Assembly (NCBI GenBank): GCA_903833215.1
Contig: CAILEM010000100.1
Location: forward strand, 1 to 32,609
From: an uncultured Armatimonadota bacterium
Lineage (GTDB): Bacteria; Armatimonadota; Fimbriimonadia; Fimbriimonadales; Fimbriimonadaceae
DNA length: 32,609 bases
Direction: 5' to 3'
The first letter of the stretch is position 1. Each line of letters opens with the position of its first letter. The notes under the pieces were generated by a model. The model did not search any database. It had not been told where the DNA came from and saw only the letters and a list, made by a program, of their open reading frames with translations. The position numbers and the translations under genes were made by a program. Of the stretch, positions 1 through 8,350 are shown one piece after another.

Positions 1-150
1 AAACCGTCGCTAGAGGATTTAGAAAGTTTCACAACTTCAGAATTGCCATTCTGTTCTTTCTTGGAAAACTCGAACTCCACCCACACAAAACCTCATAGAG
101 CCGCAATTAGGACGGTATTATCCGAACCGTCGAATCCCTTCTAACTTTCG

Positions 151-1353
151 GTGTACTCAATGATGCAGCGTCGATTACTTGTCCTCGATGATGATGACGC
201 AGTAGGTAACACTATTCGTCTTTTGGCAATGAGTCTCGGACTTGACGCTAGGTGTGTTAGTAACCCTAAAGGTTTTTTTGCGGAAATGGCTCGATGGGAA
301 CCGCATGTTGTGGTTATTGATCTGGCCATGCCGGAAATGGATGGTGTCGAGGTCATGCGACGACTTTCCGGCATCCAAAGTTGGGTGAAAGTCATCATCA
401 CGAGTGGGATGGGGAGTAGCGTCCTTGACGCAGCCCGACGGTCCGGTCTTGGCCATGGCCTCGATATCGTTGGTGTCCTGCCAAAGCCGTTGACGAAGCA
501 GGGCCTATGTGACTTGCTCGTAGAAATCCCCGAAGTCGTTCGTGGTCCCTCGGTCGAACCCAAATCGGCCCCAATTGAAACTCCGAGAACTTCTAAAGAT
601 GATTTGGTAAACGCTATTGCGAACCACGAATTCGTGATGATGTACCAACCCAAAATTGCGTGTCGGACCACGACCCTCGACGGCTTTGAGGCGCTGGTTC
701 GATGGAATCACCCCTCTCGTGGAATTCTAGCGCCAGATACATTTATCCCGGCTGCAGAAAACTTTGGGTTAATTGACGCGCTCTCCCAGCAGATTTTTCG
801 GCAGAGTATCGCTTGGTTTTCCCAAGCGTTCCCCGATTCTCAAGAAAGACTCTCACTGAATTTTTCTGCCAAGAGCATCAAAGATTTCAGCCTGATTGAT
901 CAGCTCTCAAATCTGTGTCGAGAATTTTCGATTGCGTCGGAAAGAATCATCCTTGAGCTAACCGAAACGAGTGCAATGGATGACCCCCTTCTCTCCCTCG
1001 ATTTGATGACTCGATTCCGGGTGAAGGGATTTCACCTGTCGATTGATGATTTTGGAACGGGCTATTCCTCCATGGTTCAATTGGTGCGACTTCCTTTTTC
1101 AGAGATCAAAATCGACCGATCATTTGTGGTCAAGGGCGCTCGCTCCCAAGAATCTAATACGATTATTAAGTCGATCGTTGACCTTGGCCAGAGCTTAGGG
1201 CTCGCCGTTGCCGCTGAAGGCGTCGAGGATCTCGACACTTTGCAGTATCTCGATAGTCTAGGCTGTGGTCTCGCTCAGGGCTATTTCATTGCCAAGCCGA
1301 TGCCGGGTGAAGTCGCCAGTCGCTGGGCGAAAGAACGAGCGGTAACTGCCTGA
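151..1353 (+). CDS. REC-EAL response regulator, probable c-di-GMP phosphodiesterase
   Basis: Two-domain signalling protein of about 400 residues. An N-terminal receiver domain (about 6-125) has an acidic cluster at 13-16, a phospho-acceptor Asp near 57 (VVVIDLAMP) and the conserved Lys near 112 (PKPL). A C-terminal EAL domain (about 150-392) keeps the signature EALVRW (180-185), the Asn of LNFSA, the Glu of LELTE, DDFGTGYSS (299-307), the Lys of EIKIDRSF, and AAEGVE. All metal-binding and catalytic positions seem intact, so hydrolysis of c-di-GMP to pGpG is expected, switched by phosphorylation. No GGDEF domain is present. The GTG at 151 is the longest start; ATG codons at 160 and 163 are equally plausible and none has a good ribosome site. 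It is cytoplasmic. It converges on the HD-GYP gene, with only 17 bases between the stops. Family call is confident; the cognate kinase is not visible. Confidence 0.93.
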   Translation: MYSMMQRRLLVLDDDDAVGNTIRLLAMSLGLDARCVSNPKGFFAEMARWEPHVVVIDLAMPEMDGVEVMRRLSGIQSWVKVIITSGMGSSVLDAARRSGLGHGLDIVGVLPKPLTKQGLCDLLVEIPEVVRGPSVEPKSAPIETPRTSKDDLVNAIANHEFVMMYQPKIACRTTTLDGFEALVRWNHPSRGILAPDTFIPAAENFGLIDALSQQIFRQSIAWFSQAFPDSQERLSLNFSAKSIKDFSLIDQLSNLCREFSIASERIILELTETSAMDDPLLSLDLMTRFRVKGFHLSIDDFGTGYSSMVQLVRLPFSEIKIDRSFVVKGARSQESNTIIKSIVDLGQSLGLAVAAEGVEDLDTLQYLDSLGCGLAQGYFIAKPMPGEVASRWAKERAVTA

Positions 1354-1370
1354 GGCGTCCCGAGGAAGAC

Positions 1371-2435
1371 CTAAGGTTGATGATGAGCGTTGGCGTCTGA
1401 AAAACCAGAAATCCGCAGAAAGGCATCGACAACTGTAGGGTCAAAGTAAGTATCCCTAAGGTCGTTGATAGCGGCGAGAGCCTCTAGTCGTGAATAGGTT
1501 TTCTCATTGCTACGTCCATGCGTCAGCGAATCGAACATGTCTGCCAGCGCAACGATTCGGCATGGCATTGGGATATCTTCTCCTTTAAGGCCATGCGGAT
1601 ATCCCGTTCCATCCCACTTCTCATGGTGGTGCAAAGCCAAATCACGTATCTCGCGCAGAATGGGTGAATTGCAGTCACCGATGATAGATTCACCGAGGAG
1701 TGTGTGCCGTTTCAGCTCTGCGAGTTCCGCTTGGGTGTATTCTCCGTCCTTTAGGACGAGGGACAACGGAAGACCGATTTTGCCAAGATCATGAAGTGGT
1801 GCGATCAACCCGATCATCTCCACCTCGGCGTCTTCGATCCCCAAGGCTCGGGCAATGCGTTCGCTCAGAAGCCCGACGCGTTTTGTATGTCCACCGCTAG
1901 CGTCTTCTCGAAATTCAAGGGCGCGTGCAAGGCAAAAGAACGCCTCTCCTCGTGCCTCAACCAACTCTCTCGTTCGAACCATGACGCGGTTCTCAAGCAT
2001 TGAATTAGCGTCCTGAACGGAGAGGTGCATACTCCGCATCCGTAGAAAGTTTCGAACCCTAAGGAGTAACTCGGTTTGCTCATAGGGTTTGGCAATGAAG
2101 TCGTTTGCGCCAAGCTTCAGCGCGCGCTGCCTAGCTTCGGGCGTGTTGTCCGAGGTGCACATTAGGATCGGAATGAACGAGTCTTGATGGGATCTTTTGA
2201 GCACCCTTTCTAAGATTTCGTAACCGTCCATATACGGCATGTGCACGTCAAGCAACACCAAGTCCGGCTGGTCGTGAAGGATCATTTCGACAGCATCACG
2301 AGAGTCTTGAAGGGTAGCGATATCGGAATACCCAGCGAGGAGGAGTACTTGTTTGGCAAGTCGGAGATTGTTGAGCTCGTCATCAATGACGAGAATCCTT
2401 GCATCGGGGAAATCCCAGCCGTTCGTCTTTCGCAT
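1371..2435 (-). CDS. REC-HD-GYP response regulator, probable c-di-GMP phosphodiesterase
   Basis: Receiver domain (about 13-130) with ILVIDDE, phospho-acceptor Asp near 63 (LLDVHMP) and Lys in AKPY, then a short helical linker and an HD-GYP domain. The latter shows GGHTKRVG, the HD pair at 215-216 (LHDLGKIGLP), RHTLLGE, and HHEKWDGTGYP ending near 280, then ALADMFDSLTHGR. This is the full metal-binding set of active HD-GYP phosphodiesterases, which hydrolyse c-di-GMP. The open frame extends upstream to 2648, but those 71 residues match nothing in the family. The ATG at 2435 starts just before the receiver domain and is preceded by a purine-rich GGGATGGG stretch, so it is preferred. With the adjacent EAL regulator, two unrelated classes of c-di-GMP hydrolase sit end to end. 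Confidence 0.9.
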   Translation of the reverse strand: MRKTNGWDFPDARILVIDDELNNLRLAKQVLLLAGYSDIATLQDSRDAVEMILHDQPDLVLLDVHMPYMDGYEILERVLKRSHQDSFIPILMCTSDNTPEARQRALKLGANDFIAKPYEQTELLLRVRNFLRMRSMHLSVQDANSMLENRVMVRTRELVEARGEAFFCLARALEFREDASGGHTKRVGLLSERIARALGIEDAEVEMIGLIAPLHDLGKIGLPLSLVLKDGEYTQAELAELKRHTLLGESIIGDCNSPILREIRDLALHHHEKWDGTGYPHGLKGEDIPMPCRIVALADMFDSLTHGRSNEKTYSRLEALAAINDLRDTYFDPTVVDAFLRISGFSDANAHHQP

Positions 2436-2653
2436 CGTCGCCCATCCCGTCTCGTGTGGAACTTGAGCACATGGAAGCGGGGCTTCCGCTTGTTGTTCTT
2501 TTCGAGGGGTCAATCCGTATTCTAGCGGAACCGTAGCTCCCAACGTGTAGTAGATCGTCAAGCATGTCGAAACGCCAATTTTGGGCCTGCTAACTGGCAG
2601 GAATCCGGCCCAGACTTGTCTCTCCTTCCATTCAGTTGGTTCGTCCAAATGGG

Positions 2654-2667
2654 CTCCAATATTGGAG
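2654..2667. promoter_or_regulatory. 14-bp perfect palindrome, candidate operator
   Basis: CTCCAATATTGGAG is a perfect palindrome with no spacer. It lies in the gap between the divergent HD-GYP regulator and the glutaminase-family gene. It suits a dimeric regulator. A second inverted pair, TGGGTCCA at 2704-2711 and TGGACCCA at 2761-2768, lies in the same gap. No protein can be assigned to either site. Confidence 0.3.
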
Positions 2668-2802
2668 TAACATGACCGGGCAGTTTGCAGATTTTGTCAA
2701 TGTTGGGTCCACCACAATGTCGTTTTTGGCTACGATATTTGACGCGACGCTGAACTGTGCTGGACCCACAGTGAAACCGAAAACTGCTGCTTCCCCAGAA
2801 TC

Positions 2803-4824
2803 ATGACAAATCCCAAAAGTTCTTTTCGTCCGCCCGCCGTTCCGTTGATCACGCACGATCCTTATTTCTGTGTTTGGTCCACGAGTGATACTTTGAATGG
2901 AGGGGTTACGAAGCATTGGACGGGATCCGAACAACCGCTTAATAGCCTGGTTCGGGTTGATGGAGAGACCTTTCGATTGATGGGTGCCGGTCCGGTGGAA
3001 CTGCCGGCAATGAATCAGACCAATCTCGTGGTGACACCCACGCGAACCCTTTACACTTTCAAAAACCAGACGGTCGAGGTTCAGCTGAGCTTCATCTCTC
3101 CGATCCTCGCAGATGATATCGATGTTTTGGCGCGACCTGTGACCTACGTGACTTGGGACATCAAGTCGATTGACGGAAACCGTCATCAGATTTCGGTGTA
3201 TTTCGATGCGAGTGGCTTACTTACTGTGGATAAGCCCGAACAGCTCGTTTCGGGAGAAGTGGTCGCTATGGACGGCCTAAACTCAGCCCGCGTTGGCTGC
3301 ACCGACCAGGCGGTGCTCAATCGGAGCGGCGACGATCATCGGATCGATTGGGGGCACCTGTACCTGGCAGGCGCTGCCGACGATAGCTCGGTTGCATATG
3401 TCCCAAGTGAGCAAGGGCTCTCTTCGTTCGTCGAACTCGGGCTCCTTCCAGACTCCGCAAACTCCAATATCGGGCCGGCGGGTGAAGGCTGGGCGTTGGC
3501 AGCTACTCTTTCCTTTGGAGAAGTTGGAGTTCAAGGTGCAAGCCGACGATTGATGGTGGCCTATGATGACAAGTACTCCATCCAGTACCTAGGTGAAAAC
3601 CTCAAACCCTATTGGAGAAAAGGAGGCTGGGAAGCTGCCGATCTGCTGCAAGCTGCCAACGCCGAATTCGAAAGCCTAAGAGCACGATGTGAGGCCTTTG
3701 ATGCTGAGATTGCTTCGGATTTGGAACTGGCCGGGGGATCTGACTATGCGTTTCTTGGAGCGCTTGCCTATCGACAGAGCTTTGCCGCGCAAAAGGTTGC
3801 CGCCGGGCTCGACGGGAGTCCTCTCATGTTTTCAAAGGAGAACTTCAGCAACGGTTGTATCGCAACTGTCGACGTTCTCTATCCGGCTGCGCCACTACTC
3901 CTTTTGCTCAGCCCAACTCTGATGAAGGCATCTCTGACCCCCATACTTGACTACGCGGCATCGTCGCGTTGGACTTTCCCATTTGCGCCACACGACCTAG
4001 GACAGTATCCGCTGGCTAATGGGCAGGTGTATGGGGGAGGAGAGAAGACCGAAGATGACCAGATGCCAGTTGAGGAATCTGGGAATATGCTGATCTTGCT
4101 AGCTGCGCTCGCAAAGATCGAAGGCAATGCCGATTTCAGTGAGAAATACTGGCCCGAGATCAGTAAGTGGGCGGATTACCTCGTGAAACAAGGGTTTGAT
4201 CCTGAGTTTCAGCTATGCACTGACGATTTCGCTGGCCACTTGGCTCACAACGTAAACCTTTCCGCCAAGGCGATTGAGGCGTTAGGAGGGTATGCCTACC
4301 TCTGTGCCATATCGGGGCGGAACGAAGAGGCGGCGACGGTTCGAGTTCTTGCCGAGCAATATGCGGCTCGTTGGGTTGTCGAAGCATCCGCTGGCGACCA
4401 CTACCGACTCGCCTTCGACAAAGAAGATTCTTGGAGCCAAAAGTACAACCTTGTTTGGGATCGATTGCTTAACTTCAGGTTGTTCCCTGAGAGTGTCGTG
4501 CGGACCGAGATGGATTACTACCTCACCAAACAGAACGAGTACGGCCTCCCGCTTGATAACCGCAAGGACTACACGAAACTTGACTGGATCGTCTGGACGG
4601 CGACGTTGACCGGCGAGAGATCGGACTTCGACGCTTTGATACAACCGATCGTCAAGTTCCTAAACGACACCCCCGACCGAATCCCGATGACCGACTGGTA
4701 CGGCACCGTTGCGCCGAACAAAGTCGGTTTTCAGGCCCGCTCTGTGGTCGGGGGTGTCTTCATCAAGCTTCTCGAAAACGAGGAAATTTGGCGGAAGTAC
4801 GCTGGCAGATTTTCTGCCAGGTAA
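2803..4824 (+). CDS. Glutaminase-type protein (DUF4964/DUF5127/DUF4965/DUF1793)
   Basis: A 673-residue protein with the architecture usually annotated as a glutaminase (GtaA-like). The N-terminus (PLITHDPYFCVWS...) is the DUF4964-type segment. A beta-rich DUF5127-like region follows, then an alpha-barrel region of DUF4965/DUF1793 type with the strongly conserved FPFAPHDLGQYP (about 387-398), MPVEESGNML (about 420-430) and CTDDFAGHLAHNVNLSAKA. Family members are often secreted, but no signal peptide is visible here, so this copy is probably cytoplasmic or its true N-terminus was missed. Known members hydrolyse glutamine to glutamate, while many relatives have unproven substrates. The ATG at 2803 has no strong ribosome site. 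The DNA glycosylase gene starts 21 bases downstream and may be co-transcribed. Confidence 0.85.
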   Translation: MTNPKSSFRPPAVPLITHDPYFCVWSTSDTLNGGVTKHWTGSEQPLNSLVRVDGETFRLMGAGPVELPAMNQTNLVVTPTRTLYTFKNQTVEVQLSFISPILADDIDVLARPVTYVTWDIKSIDGNRHQISVYFDASGLLTVDKPEQLVSGEVVAMDGLNSARVGCTDQAVLNRSGDDHRIDWGHLYLAGAADDSSVAYVPSEQGLSSFVELGLLPDSANSNIGPAGEGWALAATLSFGEVGVQGASRRLMVAYDDKYSIQYLGENLKPYWRKGGWEAADLLQAANAEFESLRARCEAFDAEIASDLELAGGSDYAFLGALAYRQSFAAQKVAAGLDGSPLMFSKENFSNGCIATVDVLYPAAPLLLLLSPTLMKASLTPILDYAASSRWTFPFAPHDLGQYPLANGQVYGGGEKTEDDQMPVEESGNMLILLAALAKIEGNADFSEKYWPEISKWADYLVKQGFDPEFQLCTDDFAGHLAHNVNLSAKAIEALGGYAYLCAISGRNEEAATVRVLAEQYAARWVVEASAGDHYRLAFDKEDSWSQKYNLVWDRLLNFRLFPESVVRTEMDYYLTKQNEYGLPLDNRKDYTKLDWIVWTATLTGERSDFDALIQPIVKFLNDTPDRIPMTDWYGTVAPNKVGFQARSVVGGVFIKLLENEEIWRKYAGRFSAR

Positions 4825-4845
4825 GGCCGACCATAATGGTCTGAC

Positions 4846-5682
4846 ATGCCCGAATTGCCCGAAGTCGAAACCGTTCGCCGAGTACTATCACGCGTCTTGC
4901 TAGGCAAGAAGATCGTGTCGGCAGAGTTTCCTGCTGACACAATCGTCCAGTCGAAACTGCCCGAAGGGAGTCTTCTCTCGGCGAGCTTGGGTGCTACCGT
5001 CACGAACGTTGGCAGGAAAGGGAAGTATTGGTGGCTGGAACTTGATCGCAAGCCGTGGGTCTTTGGGCATCTTGGCATGGCAGGCTGGATTCGCGAAATT
5101 GGGCAAGATTCGATTCGCCTTCGAGAACACGGAAACGCCCCATTTGACGACGAGAATGGGCGACCTCGCTTCCTAAAAATGATGCTGGAAGCCGAAGATG
5201 GGGGGCGTGTCGTAATGACTGACGGGCGCCGATTGGCTCGGCTATGGCTGGCCGCCGATTCGGCTTCGGGACTTCCCAAATTAGGTCCTGACATGCTGCA
5301 TGAACCTTGGTCTGCCGAGGATCTAGCCAAGCGCTTGGCAGGGAGAAGTGCGCCCGTCAAGGCCCTCCTGCTTGATCAAACATTATTCTGCGGGGTCGGT
5401 AATTGGATCGCTGATGAGGTCCTTTACCAAGCCGGAATTTCGCCTCGGCGCCCCGCTGGAGAGTTGTCGCTTGAGGAGTTGGGGCGACTCATGGCATCGC
5501 TTTCAGTGATTCTCTCTCTTGCGGTAGAGGTTGGCGCTGACTCCGGGAAATATCCGAACACGTGGCTGTTCAACAGCCGTTGGGGCGGTGCCAAGGGGCA
5601 AGAAACGCTTGACGGCGAGGCAATCATACGAGAGACGGTCGGCGGAAGAACTACCGCTTGGGTCCCAACTCGGCAGGTTTAG
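4846..5682 (+). CDS. mutM: Formamidopyrimidine-DNA glycosylase, plant-type zincless finger
   Basis: Base-excision repair glycosylase/AP lyase of 278 residues. The start is fixed by the processed N-terminus MPELPEVET, with catalytic Pro2 and Glu3. The beta-clamp Lys near 60 lies in RKGKYWWLEL, followed by HLGMAGW. The H2TH region is at about 175-200 (LLLDQ..FCGVGNWIADEVLYQ). Bacterial Fpg ends in a four-cysteine zinc finger; this protein has no C-terminal CxxC pairs. It ends instead in VGGRTTAWVPTRQV, with the DNA-contacting Arg at 268. That ending and the stretch VEVGADSGKYPNTWLFN match, from memory, plant FPG proteins (VEVDADSSQFPSNWIF, GGRTTAYVPELQ). It should act on oxidised purines, but substrate range may differ from E. 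coli MutM. It lies 21 bases after the glutaminase-type gene. Confidence 0.92.
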   Translation: MPELPEVETVRRVLSRVLLGKKIVSAEFPADTIVQSKLPEGSLLSASLGATVTNVGRKGKYWWLELDRKPWVFGHLGMAGWIREIGQDSIRLREHGNAPFDDENGRPRFLKMMLEAEDGGRVVMTDGRRLARLWLAADSASGLPKLGPDMLHEPWSAEDLAKRLAGRSAPVKALLLDQTLFCGVGNWIADEVLYQAGISPRRPAGELSLEELGRLMASLSVILSLAVEVGADSGKYPNTWLFNSRWGGAKGQETLDGEAIIRETVGGRTTAWVPTRQV

Positions 5683-5817
5683 GACAGCCTGAGCTCGTCG
5701 TACTAAGCCCATGTTGCACCGAGCGAGCAAGTAATTTGGTGAAAGTCACGAGTTTTCGGGCTCGCACTGGTTCTGCTGTTAACGGCGACCACCGTGCAGA
5801 ATTTGATTAACGCAGCT

Positions 5818-7206
5818 TCACCTCAAGTCTCGAGGTCCGTGTTGTCGCCGAAGCATCGTCTGATCAATATCCATCATCACGTTTGGTAGGCATTCCGCTA
5901 TTTGATTCAGTAGCTCTGGCTCTCGGCATCCGGCAGCCATGCCCGGCAGGCTTAGTCTCAATCGGGATAAGTCATCTCGGTACCTCTGCAGCGACTGTCC
6001 TTTGAGGCGGTCGAGGTAAATGGGAGGCCCTGCATACTCCGTTTTCAAAGGCTCGAAATCAAACTCGCCACCTGGCAATTTGCCAGCGCCTTTGATAAAC
6101 GCCATCTCAACTGCGAGAAGCCATGCTACGATTTCGGATTTTGTCTGGGTGTTCTTAGGTTTCAGCAGCTTATCGACGACCCGCCCCAAGCTGGTTTCAA
6201 TGGGTGCTTCTGGGTGCTGCAACTGCTCGCCAACGAAATGAAGCATCAGCTTTCCTTGAGGGTTGTTAAGTGGTCCGACGAAGAATTCAAACGCACTGCC
6301 TCCATCCTCGGCAAGCTCGCGGATGTTTGTGCCTGTGAGGTTCGCATGTGGGAAGAACCAGCGATCGCGATTCCACCTTTGGGGTGGAACGATAACAGGG
6401 CCGCCCAATGACCCAAGCGAACAAGGAAGCTTGGCGGACAGTTCCTTTCGGAAAGTCCGGCCTTTAGCGGCGGATTGGTCACTGACGTCGGTGACAAAGT
6501 CGAGGTTTTGTGAGAGCTTGACGGTCGACTCAAAGGGGCCGTCAATTTCGACGCCCCATCCACTCAGTCCGAGAATTAGGTTCTTGTCGAGCGATTTTGC
6601 GTAGGCGGCGGTTTCATTCGTGACGCGCGTGTAGTACTCAATATCGCTGAGAAGTTTGCACTCGTGGCAATAGCAGCGGCCAAGGTCAGCGGGTTGAAAC
6701 CCAAAGCCCTTGGCACCAAGGTCTTTCACGCAAAAGTCGATAATCCTTTGCATCCATGCTCGGGCGGATGGCTCGTGGTAACACATCGCGACCCCATTGT
6801 CAGGAACGATGCTCCCATAAACCATTCGACCTTCGTTGCGTGCACACGTTGGGTCATGTTTGATGATCTCGTCAAAGCCCCAGCTATAGACACCTATTCC
6901 AAAGAGAGCGGTGATCCCCTGCTTGTGCGCTTCCTCTAAGATGGCATCGACGAATTTCCGTCGTCGCTGAATCTCAGGGCTATTGAGTGGAACGGGCCAT
7001 GCATGAGAGCTGTAAAGACCCCATAGCGTGAACGCATTGAATCCCGCATCTTTAGCTTCTTGAAAATACGCTTTGTAGTTGGTTACGGTGTCTTGATCAA
7101 TCGAAATGTCAGGCCAAGGCTTGCCTTCCAGAGCATGCGGGCAGATGTCATTCACCCATCCGAGGAGCATTCGGTGCTTAAAGGGCCGAGATTTTGAGTC
7201 AGACAT
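5818..7206 (-). CDS. TIM-barrel-like exported protein, possible glycosidase
   Basis: Not firmly recognised. From the first conventional ATG (7206) it is 462 residues. The early part (LLGWVNDICPHA, FNAFTLWGLYSSHAWP, then a long helix and ALFGIGVYSWGF) alternates strands and helices like a (beta/alpha)8 barrel. Near 200 a cysteine cluster CYCHECKLL is followed by a helix and LILGLSGWG, reminiscent of DUF4838-type and other carbohydrate-active barrels in Planctomycetes and Armatimonadota. The catalytic acids cannot be named. The frame continues upstream into a clear Tat signal (7207-7284, separate entry), so the protein is probably exported and annotation from 7206 loses its signal. It is downstream of the SGNH esterase on the same strand, consistent with polysaccharide or ester turnover, but this is inference. 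Confidence 0.6.
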   Translation of the reverse strand: MSDSKSRPFKHRMLLGWVNDICPHALEGKPWPDISIDQDTVTNYKAYFQEAKDAGFNAFTLWGLYSSHAWPVPLNSPEIQRRRKFVDAILEEAHKQGITALFGIGVYSWGFDEIIKHDPTCARNEGRMVYGSIVPDNGVAMCYHEPSARAWMQRIIDFCVKDLGAKGFGFQPADLGRCYCHECKLLSDIEYYTRVTNETAAYAKSLDKNLILGLSGWGVEIDGPFESTVKLSQNLDFVTDVSDQSAAKGRTFRKELSAKLPCSLGSLGGPVIVPPQRWNRDRWFFPHANLTGTNIRELAEDGGSAFEFFVGPLNNPQGKLMLHFVGEQLQHPEAPIETSLGRVVDKLLKPKNTQTKSEIVAWLLAVEMAFIKGAGKLPGGEFDFEPLKTEYAGPPIYLDRLKGQSLQRYRDDLSRLRLSLPGMAAGCREPELLNQIAECLPNVMMDIDQTMLRRQHGPRDLR

Positions 7207-7296
7207 AGATAGGACCTGAGACAGCGGGGATAGGGCAAGAGCGCCAGCCCCCGCAACTTTGAGCAGTCGACGGCGGCTAACTATGAGCGATCTCCT
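7207..7296 (-). other. In-frame Tat signal region with AGGAG site and ATA start position
   Basis: Reading the minus strand upstream of the ATG at 7206, the same frame stays open and encodes VSRRRLLKVAGAGALALSPL, a textbook twin-arginine signal (SRRxxLK, then a hydrophobic Ala/Leu core). The codon where a start is expected (7284-7282) is ATA, seven bases after a perfect AGGAG (7296-7292). No ATG, GTG or TTG occurs in frame close upstream. Either AUA is used as a rare start, or an ATG mutated to ATA (or was misread) and the protein has lost efficient export. Confidence 0.6.
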
Positions 7297-7437
7297 GATG
7301 TGATCGCCGAAATACTTTCGGGAGGGGACTGAGCCGAAAACCTGGATTTCATCACTCCCACATTTGCCTGCTCCTTTATATCCAAGAGGGCAAAAGTCGC
7401 CCGATATTGAATATTTGAGTTATCCGCTGGCATCTTG

Positions 7438-8046
7438 TCACTCCCCCCGAATTGCCACGGCAATTGCTTGAGCCAAGGCATCATGTGCCGATTCGTCGAG
7501 GTGAACTCCATCGCTCGAACTTACACTCACTACCTGACCTGCATCCAAAAATGGGATGCCGAGACCATTTGTTAGCCGTCCAAGTTGAGCCGTAAATTCT
7601 CGACAGTAGGGAATGGCGACTTGCTCCTCAAATTCATCGTATTTGATTGGCGAGGCCATTGGCGGTGGGGCAACAACCAAGATTTTAGCTCCTGACTCGA
7701 GGGCGCACTGAATAATCTTCTGCAGACCCTTGACAGCATTTGCGACCGAGCCTCCCACCCGCTTCTTGGGATCGTTGGTTCCGAGCATGACAACAACGAT
7801 GTCCACCGGAGAGTGGGTTTCGAGAACCATCGGGAATACTTCGGCACCATTGCGAAGAGGAATCAGAGGATCTTCGAAATGAGTCGTTCGGTTGGGCAAA
7901 CCCTCTTCGATCACATGCCAACCGGAACCGAGGATTGAGGATAGCCGTCCCGGCCATCTTGTAGAGAAAGGGAACCGGGAAATGTCTGTCGGTGCCGCAC
8001 CCCACGTGTTTGAATCGCCAAAGCACAAGACAACTTTGTCACTCAT
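7438..8046 (-). CDS. SGNH/GDSL hydrolase, arylesterase/acyltransferase type
   Basis: A 202-residue serine esterase. Block I is CFGDSNTWG with nucleophile Ser12, block III is MLGTNDPK with Asn91, and block V is DGVHLDE with Asp179 and His182, completing the triad. The layout, including VIEEGLPNRTTHFEDP and VLVVAPPPM, closely resembles the Mycobacterium smegmatis arylesterase/acyltransferase (MsAcT) subgroup as remembered, rather than the lysophospholipase TesA group. There is no signal peptide, so it is probably cytoplasmic. The natural substrate is unknown; short acyl or acetyl esters, including sugar acetates, are plausible. The Tat-type barrel protein follows on the same strand about 150 bases on. 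Confidence 0.88.
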   Translation of the reverse strand: MSDKVVLCFGDSNTWGAAPTDISRFPFSTRWPGRLSSILGSGWHVIEEGLPNRTTHFEDPLIPLRNGAEVFPMVLETHSPVDIVVVMLGTNDPKKRVGGSVANAVKGLQKIIQCALESGAKILVVAPPPMASPIKYDEFEEQVAIPYCREFTAQLGRLTNGLGIPFLDAGQVVSVSSSDGVHLDESAHDALAQAIAVAIRGE

Positions 8047-8097
8047 ATGATGAGTCTATCTCCAAAATAATCCGCTTTCAGCGCAATTACTGGGGCG

Positions 8098-8158
8098 ATC
8101 TGCGGTGGCTCTGGAGTGGCTTGAGGGTGCCTTGGCTGGCATCTATCCGAACTCTATC
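8098..8158 (-). pseudogene. LD-carboxypeptidase 3' tail remnant
   Basis: On the minus strand this stretch encodes RVRIDASQGTLKPLQSH, matching the C-terminus of the intact LD-carboxypeptidase downstream (RARIDANQGTLELVESH). At DNA level an ungapped alignment of about 50 bases (8109-8157 against 10137-10186) shows roughly three quarters identity by eye. Nothing else of the gene body remains, because the match stops where the Fpg tail remnant begins. Confidence 0.6.
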
Positions 8159-8159
8159 C

Positions 8160-8287
8160 CAAATTTGGGTGTTTAATGGCCGGTGAGGTGGTGCAAAGGG
8201 GCCAAGACTCGCATCAAGGCGCGGAAATAGTCCGGGAGAACGTGGGTGGTCGAACCACCGCCTAGGTTCCACGTAGACAAGAATAAG
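8160..8287 (+). pseudogene. Fpg/MutM 3' tail remnant
   Basis: On the plus strand the first part reads WVFNGR*GGAKG, aligning with WLFNSRWGGAKG of the intact Fpg in this window. A one-base insertion then shifts frame, and from 8221 the sequence reads AEIVRENVGGRTTA*VPRRQ, aligning with the intact C-terminus EAIIRETVGGRTTAWVPTRQ. Two Trp codons have become stops (TGA at 8184, TAG at 8263). It has the same zincless ending, so it derives from a related gene rather than a standard MutM. Confidence 0.65.
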
Positions 8288-8350
8288 TCTGCCCACATAT
8301 CGATGAATCAAATTGATTTAGCTGCAGATCAAACTTACTCTGGCTCTTGC

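Noticed and set aside
111-131. GACGGT...ACCGTC inverted repeat upstream of the EAL gene
   Set aside because: Only six-base arms with a ten-base spacer, within chance expectation.
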